From contig NC_134652.1 of NCBI RefSeq assembly GCF_030463565.1, positions 7,095,897 to 7,159,896 of the forward strand: 64,000 nucleotides of DNA, written 5' to 3'. Position numbers and translations under genes: made by a program. Shown in pieces: positions 38,459 through 64,000 of this stretch (position 1 is its first letter; every line of letters begins with the position of its first letter). The notes beneath the pieces were generated by a model. It saw nothing but the letters and a program-made list of their open reading frames with translations, did not search any database and was not told the origin of the DNA. The DNA comes from Pelecanus crispus (lineage: Eukaryota; Chordata; Aves; Pelecaniformes; Pelecanidae).

Positions 38459-40095
38459 AGAATCATAGAATCGTTTAGGTTGGAAAAGACCTTTAAGATC
38501 ATCAAGTCCAACCGTTAATCTAGCATTGCCAAGTCCACCACTAAACTATGTCCCTAAGCACCACATCTACACATCTTTTAAATACCTCCAGGGATGGGGA
38601 CTCAACCATTTCCCTGGGCAGCCTGTTCCAATACTTGACAACCCCTTCTGTGAAGAAATTTTTCCTAATATCTTATCTGAACCTCTCCTGGTGCAACTTG
38701 AGGCCATTTACTCTTGTCCTATTGCTTGTTACTTGGGAGAAGAGACCAACACCCACCTCACTACACCCTCCTTTCAGGCAGTTGTAGAGAGCAATAAGGT
38801 CTCCCCTCAGCCTCCTCTTCTCTAAGCTAAACAACCCCAGTTCCCTCAGCCGCTCCCCATCAGCCCTGTGCTCCAGACCCTTCACCAGCTTCGTTGCCCT
38901 TCTCTGGACACGCTCCAGCACCTCAATGTCTTTCTTGTATTGAGGGGCCCAAAACTGGACACAGTATTCCAGGTGTGGCCTCACCAGCGCCGAGCACAGG
39001 GGCACAATCACCTCCCTGCTCCTGCTGGCCACACTATTCCTGACACAAGCCAGGCTGCTGTTGGCCTTCTTGGCCACCTGGGCACACTGCTGGCTCATGT
39101 TCAGCCACTGTCTACCAACACCCCCAGGTCCTTTTTGGCCAGGCAGCTTTCCAGCCACTCTTCCCCAAGCCTGTAGCGTTGCATGGGGTTGTTGTGACCC
39201 AAGTGCAGGACCCGGCACTGAGCCTTGTTGAACCTCACACAACTGGCCTTGGCCCATCGGTCCAGCCTGTCCAGATCCCTCTGTAGAGCCGTCCTTCCCT
39301 CAAGCAGATCAACGCTCCCTCCCAACCTGGTGTTGTCTGCAAACTTACTGAGGGTGCACTCAATCCCCTTGTCCAGATCATTGATAAAGATACTAAACAG
39401 AACTTTTTCTTTTACGGCGGTAGCCAGATTAAGTTCTAGTTGGGCTTTGGCCTTTCTAATTGTGTCCCTGCAGAGCCTCACGACATCCTTGTAGTCCTCC
39501 TGAGTTGCCTGCCCCTTCTTCCGAAGGTCATCAGCTCTCCTTTTTTTCCTGAGTTCCAGCCAAAGCTCTCTGTTCAGCCAGGCTGGTCGTCTTCCCTGTT
39601 GCCCTGTCTTTCAGCACATGGGGACAGCCTGCTCCTGTGCCTTTAAGATTTCCTAAGATTTCCTTCTTGAAGACTGTCCAGCCTTCCTGGACTCCTTTGC
39701 CCTTCAGGGCTGCCCCCCAAGGGACTCTCTCAACCAGGCCCCTAAACAGGCCAAAATCTGCCCTCTGGAAGTCCAAGGCAGCAGCTCTGCTGACCCCATC
39801 CTTACTTCTCCAAGAATCAAAAACTTTATCATTTTGTGATCGCTATGCCCAAGGTGGCCTCCAACCATCAGATCACCCACAAGTCCTTCTCTGTTAGCAA
39901 ACAACAGGTCCAGCGGGGTTCCTTCCCCAGTTGGCTTGCTCACTGACTGTGCCAGAAAGTTGTCTTCCACGCACTCCAGGAACCTCCTTAGACGTTTCCC
40001 TCTCCGCTGTATTGTATTTCCAGCAGACATCTGGGAAGTTGAAGTCCCCCATGAGAACAAGGGCTGGCGATTGTGAGACTTCTCTCAACTGCTTA
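38457..40095 (-). mobile_element. CR1 LINE, 5'-truncated and internally deleted
   Basis: On the minus strand the element runs from about 40095 to its octamer tail at 38457-38475. Reading that way there is first the region after the endonuclease (GDFNFPDVCWKYNTAERE, then GDLMVGGHLGHSDHKMI), then the segment up to [10 protein letters not shown]. It then jumps near 39399-39412 directly to [13 protein letters not shown], which normally lies far downstream in the reverse transcriptase. Most of the polymerase domain is therefore deleted, of the order of 1 kb judging from family structure. The conserved FADD of the catalytic centre reads FADN (codon at 39332-39334). Several frameshifts split the ORF. 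A 10-bp duplication (CTAAGATTTC) lies near 39645-39665. Confidence 0.93.
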
Positions 40096-40194
40096 GGATT
40101 CAGTGACTAAAAAATGGTTGTATGGACCATAAGCCTAGTCAATAGTCCTTACGGTATTTTTTAAGGTGATTGCTGCTTTGGTTGATAAAAATAT
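40092..40194 (+). repeat. 103-bp direct repeat, right copy flanking a CR1
   Basis: This is the partner of 38356-38458. It begins at the 5' truncation point of the intervening CR1 and ends TTGATAAAAATAT. It is the same length with no indels. The repeat pair thus brackets the LINE precisely. Confidence 0.92.
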
Positions 40195-43100
40195 CTGCAG
40201 ACATTAAATGGGCCATTGTACTTAATGGATTGTTGTCTTTCCATAACACTAAATTATCTTCTGTTTAGCAAATTAGAGCTACAGAAAGTCATCAAGGTAC
40301 ATAGCAAACAGATTAAGACATGCTAATTAACAGATCTCAAAAAGGTACTTGTTAATGGGAAAACACAATTGCATAGCAGTGTTTCCGGAGAAGTTCTCCT
40401 GGGATCAATGCTATCCCACACTTCGAATGCTGCAAATCTGTCAGTCTTTAAACCTAGTAGAAAAACTTAGCTTTCAGTACATACTTGGAGAAGATTTCTA
40501 AATCAGTGTATGATTGCTTTAAAAAGCGCTTCACTCCTTGGATGTTGATGTAATTAAAGCTATACCCACTTTTTGTCTACAAGTTGCAGGAACCTTACGT
40601 ATCTCTGAAACTGAAATGAACCTTAGTTGCATTTTAAACTCATGTCAAGGAGACAATTTTTGTGTCAACTGAAGTTTCATTTTCTAGTAAATTGTCCAGC
40701 CATTTCCTTGAACTTGTTCTCAGCTCGTTCTGCGACACCCTGGACTGGTGTAAGGAACCAATGCTGGGTTCCTACCAAAAGCCTCTTTTGTTTCATGGAT
40801 GGAAGAGCATGATGTGGTTTAAGAAACTTCTTAAGAATTTTTTGTAGTCATTCATTTGGAGTCATTTGGCACAAATTATCTCCGTTATCAGCTCTTCATA
40901 CCATTCCTGCACTCTCAAATGACTAACAAAATAAAATAGAAGCGCCAGTGCTGTAAGTTTTGATTAATACAATCTGGGAAGCTTGAACTCAGGAAATAAT
41001 TTTTCCTGCACCTAAAAAAAATATTTTTTTATTACTGCATTAAACAAAAATACTTGCACTGTCAGGGACTTGGCAGTTATGACAGTGATGCACATTATTG
41101 ATGCTAGTCAGTAATGGGCACCACAACGCCGTTCTGTCTCGCAGCACCTCATCTGTCACGCTGTGTCGTCTCCTGTAGCTGTAAGCGTTGGAAACTATCG
41201 TAACGCTCAGGGAATGCCTGTGATTTACTGCCTATAGGCCAAATAATCGAACACGTGAAATAAATCATTTCGCTTATTGATCTGGATATAAATATATATA
41301 TATAAAAGTATATAGATCCAGACACGTATATCTGCTGACATGACCTTTCTCACTTGCTACTTTGGCAAAAGTTTCCCAGGCAAAGCTGGGAAAAAAAAAA
41401 GCAGAGAAAAACAAGGCTTAAAGGGCATGAAATAGGGATGGTTTGTGTGAAACTTTATTAAAGCTCTAGCACAACGTGTTTTTAAGGGAAGAAGGGAATA
41501 ACATTTAGTGCTGTTCTGATTGTTTTTTGGCGATAGCTGGTCATTTTGCATATGGTGGAATAGTTAAAATATTTTGGTACCATAATATTTACAAAACTAA
41601 TTCTCTCTGCAAGAGAAGATGACTGTTGTACATTGCTGCTGTAAATCAAGTGTCCCTTCTCAGAATAGTATATGGAATTAAATTATTTGTGTAGCTGCGT
41701 ACTCTAGTTTCATTCACTTTTTTAGCCCACAGACTTTACCAGGAGGCATCGCTAATCCGCATGTACTGCGCCAAGGCTTCAGTCTGCCCAGCATGGGTCA
41801 CACGGATCCAGTAGCGAATTTTATGGGACCTATAGAGCAGTGCAAACTCCTGCTGTGCTGTTGGTTAATTTGCAACTCGCCATGCAGGCACTCCTGAATG
41901 CCGCACAGATGGTTTGCATCAGGAGTCAGTTTTGTCTGTGCTGTAGAAATATGTGGTTTCTACCAGGTCTCAGGCTCGGACCCATGCAGGGTACTATGTG
42001 GGCCACTTCAAAGTGATACGCAGCTGGCGTTTGCCCCTGCCACCGGCACCTGCTGCCTCTCTCCCTGTTGTTCATGCCTCCTTCCACTGCTGTTGCCAGT
42101 GGCAGTATCTGACAAAAAAAGCGTTTGATCCCTGCTGGATATGCAGATTCTTCATATGCAGATCTTCGGCTATTCAAAACTCATGAATAGCATATTCCAG
42201 TAATTCCTTATGTATTCAACCTGCTGTGGTCTTAATACATTTTAAAAAGTTACTTCAGCCACCTATATCTGCATTTCCGAGCTAGAATAGCTTCTTCCAG
42301 AAATATATGCCTGGCAACAGTCTTGCGTGTTTAAGGTAAAGACAGGAAAACATCACTGTGTGAGCAGCAGGCATGAAAACATCTAGTTTGATAAGTATAT
42401 AAGCAGTTTTCTCCATGATGTGACTATTTTGGAAGAGGGGGAGTATTTAAGAGTACTTGAACATTCAATACGCATACAAATTGAATTTCTTCCAGAGTAA
42501 GAGTGCTGTGATTATTCTGCAGTAACTGCGCATGAGGATACTTGTACTCCGCCTGTGCAGCTATTCTGATCCATTTCCTCATTGACAATTCCTAACTTAA
42601 CTTCTCACTAGCTAAAGAGAAATTAGTTACCCTGAAAATTCTTCTATTAAACCTTTTTTTTGTAGCGAGAACAGTTTAATGATGTTAGGAAGGATTTTTA
42701 TGTTTGATGTGAAAAGGAGAGCACTTCCAGAAGTTTCCCAAGACCGTTGCTCGATGCCTCTGCTGAAATTGCTGACGAAGGATGATAACGCACAAGACTT
42801 CTTCCTTCGAAACTACTCTGAGACATCCTCACCGCTCTGTTGTCCTTTGCCCTGAGTCCCAGTCACTGGCACCAAGTTCTGCTTTGCGATACCAACCCTA
42901 TTTGGGGTTCTAAGAGCCAATTAATGGTGCTTTCCTCTGTGCCTGCAATAGAGGTTGGTTTCGTGATCCCAAATAACGGTGCCCTACAGTATGCTTCCTA
43001 TAAAACACTGCATTATGGTGTACGTGGAACAAAATGAGACGGACAGGCCTCTTTCTTCATCATCTCTGCTCGTGGTGAGCCCCTTAACCATTACACATCT

Positions 43101-43440
43101 CGTAACAATCACGATATTTACAGTTGGTGCTGTACTTACGCACTGTGGTATCCAAAGACAGGCTGTATTATCGGTACCATATGTGGACAGTATGTAAAAT
43201 CACGGTCTTTGCTCATGAATGTGACATGCAGTAACATGCTACAGTATGACTCAGACTCCCCTCAGGCAAGCACACGGCAGTACAATAAATATTTTCAGCA
43301 TGAGCCCCCTGAGGTGTACCAGATGCTTTATTTGTCATTTCTGCACATCCTACCGCTGTACTTCTGCTTCAGTTCCCCAGAGGACTGAAACCCCCGGGGG
43401 CCTGCGGCTCAACACGGGCTTTCCCCAGCTACTCTCAAGG
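40195..43440. other. Intergenic DNA upstream of the TIAL1 CpG island
   Basis: No gene or dispersed repeat was recognised. A short (TA)n tract lies at 41291-41305. The ORFs are short. Confidence 0.55.
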
Positions 43441-44020
43441 CAGTGCCCAAAGGGGCTGGGGGTGCCTGGGGCTGGGGCCGAGACCAGGATCGCGGCTGGG
43501 CCTTGGGGACGGCACCAGGGCTGGGCCTGGGGCCGGGGTCGGGGTCGCGGCTGGGCCTGGGGCTGTGGCTGGGGCCGAGGCCGGGGCCCGGGCTGGGGTC
43601 GCTGCTGGGCCTGGGGCCGGGGCTGGGGCCAGGGTCGCGGCTGGGCCTGGGGCCGGGGCTGGGGCCGGGGCCCGGGCTGGGGTCGCTGGTGGGCCTGGGG
43701 TCGGGGGTCGCGGCTGGGCCTGGGGCCGGGGCTGGGGCCGGGGCCCGGGCTGGGGTCGCTGGTGGGCCTGGGGCCGGGGCTGAGGGCTGGGCCTGGGGCC
43801 GGGGCCGAGGCTGGGGCCCGGGTCGGGGTCGGGGTCGCGGCTGGGCCTGGGGCTGGGGCTGGGGCTGGGGCCGGGGCCCGAGCCGGGGTCGCGGCTGGGC
43901 CTGGGGCCGGGGCTGAGGGCTGGGCCTGGGGCTGGGGCTGGGCCTGGGGCCGGGGCCCGGGGCCGAGGGCTGGGCCCGGGGCCAGGGCCGGGGCCGGGGC
44001 TGAGGGCTGGGCCTGGGCCC
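43441..44020. repeat. GC-rich minisatellite upstream of TIAL1
   Basis: About 580 bp consist of degenerate units of GGGGCYGGGGCY and CTGGGCCTGGGGCC with interspersed GGTCGCGG. Higher-order copies are visible: the block starting at 43641 recurs at 43714 (73 bp apart) with about 60 bases nearly identical. G-runs of three or four recur every few bases on the plus strand, so G-quadruplexes are likely. ORFs of 157 to 595 codons on both strands here are artefacts. Confidence 0.9.
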
Positions 44021-44177
44021 TGCCGCGCTCGGCCCCGGCGCTGGCGCTGGCGCAGGCGGCGGCGCAGACGGGCGAATCTTCCCGGGCTGGCGGCAGCCAA
44101 TGGGCGCCGGCCGGGCGGGCCCCCGCGGCGGGGAGGGCGGTGGGCCGCCGGGCACGCCCGCTGCCCCGCTCCGGCCG

Positions 44178-44198
44178 GGCACGCCGGGAGCCGTAGTT
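44178..44198 (-). promoter_or_regulatory. ZNF143-like motif
   Basis: The minus strand reads AACTACGGCTCCCGGCGTGCC, close to the long ZNF143 consensus (ACTACA..TCCCAGCATGC) with CpG-increasing substitutions. Confidence 0.45.
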
Positions 44199-44249
44199 TC
44201 TTCCCGGCCTGGCTCCCCGCGGGCCCGCGGCGCGGTGCGCGGCCGGGGG

Positions 44250-44269
44250 ACTACAACACCCCGAAGGCC
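44250..44269 (+). promoter_or_regulatory. ZNF143-like motif
   Basis: ACTACAACACCCCGAAGG keeps the ACTACAA core followed by a C-run. It lies about 50 bases from the inverted site at 44178-44198. Confidence 0.4.
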
Positions 44270-44436
44270 GGTGGGCCCCGCTCGCCGCCCCGCCGCGCTC
44301 TGCCCGTCAGCGCCTACGATCCCCAGCGCGCTCCGCGGGCGCGGCGGCCGGGACCGGGAAGGAGAATCCGGTCCGAGAGGGAGCGGGCCGGCGGGGCGCG
44401 GCTGCGCAGAGCGCGGCTTCCTGAGTGTCTGGTGGC

Positions 44437-44450
44437 GGCGGCCATTTTGT
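44437..44450 (-). promoter_or_regulatory. YY1-type motif near the TIAL1 start site
   Basis: GGCGGCCATTTTGT is the reverse of the YY1 core AAAATGGCGGC. YY1 sites of this type usually lie within tens of bases of a transcription start. Confidence 0.5.
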
Positions 44451-44624
44451 GGTGCTTCTTCCCTCTCCTGTTCGGGTTGCGGTGTCGGGACCTGGCGAGG
44501 GGGCGAGACGGAGCGGGGGGAGCCGGGGCCCTCACCCTCACCTTCCCTTCGCCTCCCTGCGCGGCGGAGCCCCCCCTCCGGCGCTGCCCCCGGGTGCGGC
44601 TGAGAGCGGCGCTCGCCCACCATT

Positions 44625-64000
<19,376 letters not shown>

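Larger units (their letters stand above)
44021..44624 (+). promoter_or_regulatory. TIAL1: TIAL1 promoter CpG island and 5'UTR
   Basis: The region is a dense CpG island without a TATA box. Motifs visible are two ZNF143/THAP11-type sites (44178-44198 minus; 44250-44269 plus) and a YY1-type GGCGGCCATTTTGT at 44437-44450, a motif typically close to start sites in housekeeping genes. It is followed by the pyrimidine-rich CTTCTTCCCTCTCCTG. Initiation is inferred near 44,430-44,460, leaving a 5'UTR of about 170-190 bases. Confidence 0.6.

Noticed and set aside
38526-40088. Multiple ORFs between 38.5 and 40.1 kb as host genes
   Set aside because: The minus-strand ones are fragments of the same CR1; the plus-strand ones are shadows.

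Overview
The window is vertebrate nuclear DNA, almost certainly from a bird. Three things point there: LINEs of the CR1 family with the avian ATTCTATGATTCT tail, an avian-type solo LTR, and compact introns in two genes whose encoded proteins are close to their mammalian counterparts. The species cannot be fixed from sequence alone.

There are two protein-coding genes, arranged head to head. BAG3 (co-chaperone of HSP70) lies on the minus strand and is complete: four coding exons between 24258 and 7190, giving 560 codons with clean splice sites. TIAL1 (TIAR, a three-RRM U-rich RNA-binding protein) lies on the plus strand from 44625. Twelve coding exons are visible and the window ends inside the last one, about three residues before the expected stop. 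The TIAL1-BAG3 neighbourhood in divergent orientation matches the order known in mammals (seen here in the opposite direction).

Layout: 1-5.99 kb is intergenic DNA downstream of BAG3, with a tiny CR1 tail. 5.99-7.19 kb is the BAG3 3'UTR. 7.19-24.26 kb is the BAG3 gene; its 11.6-kb intron 1 contains an unexpected CpG-rich block with a TATA box. 24.26-25.1 kb is the BAG3 promoter CpG island, with heat-shock-element matches and a 48-bp minisatellite. 25.15-25.71 kb is a solo LTR with a perfect 5-bp target duplication. 25.7-43.4 kb is intergenic, with two sizeable CR1 copies in opposite orientation. One of these is internally deleted and flanked by a 103-bp direct duplication. 43.4-45.3 kb is a very GC-rich minisatellite plus the TIAL1 CpG-island promoter. 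44.6-64 kb is TIAL1.

BAG3 and TIAL1 both act in stress responses (protein quality control and stress granules respectively). Nothing in the sequence shows shared regulation, and about 20 kb separate their promoters. No undescribed protein system was found. The most unusual items are the CR1 with the 103-bp flanking duplication, the putative antisense promoter inside BAG3, and extra in-frame splice acceptors and a candidate early terminal exon in TIAL1. Nearly all other long ORFs, including those of several hundred codons in the GC-rich promoter regions, are non-coding artefacts of base composition or remnants of CR1.
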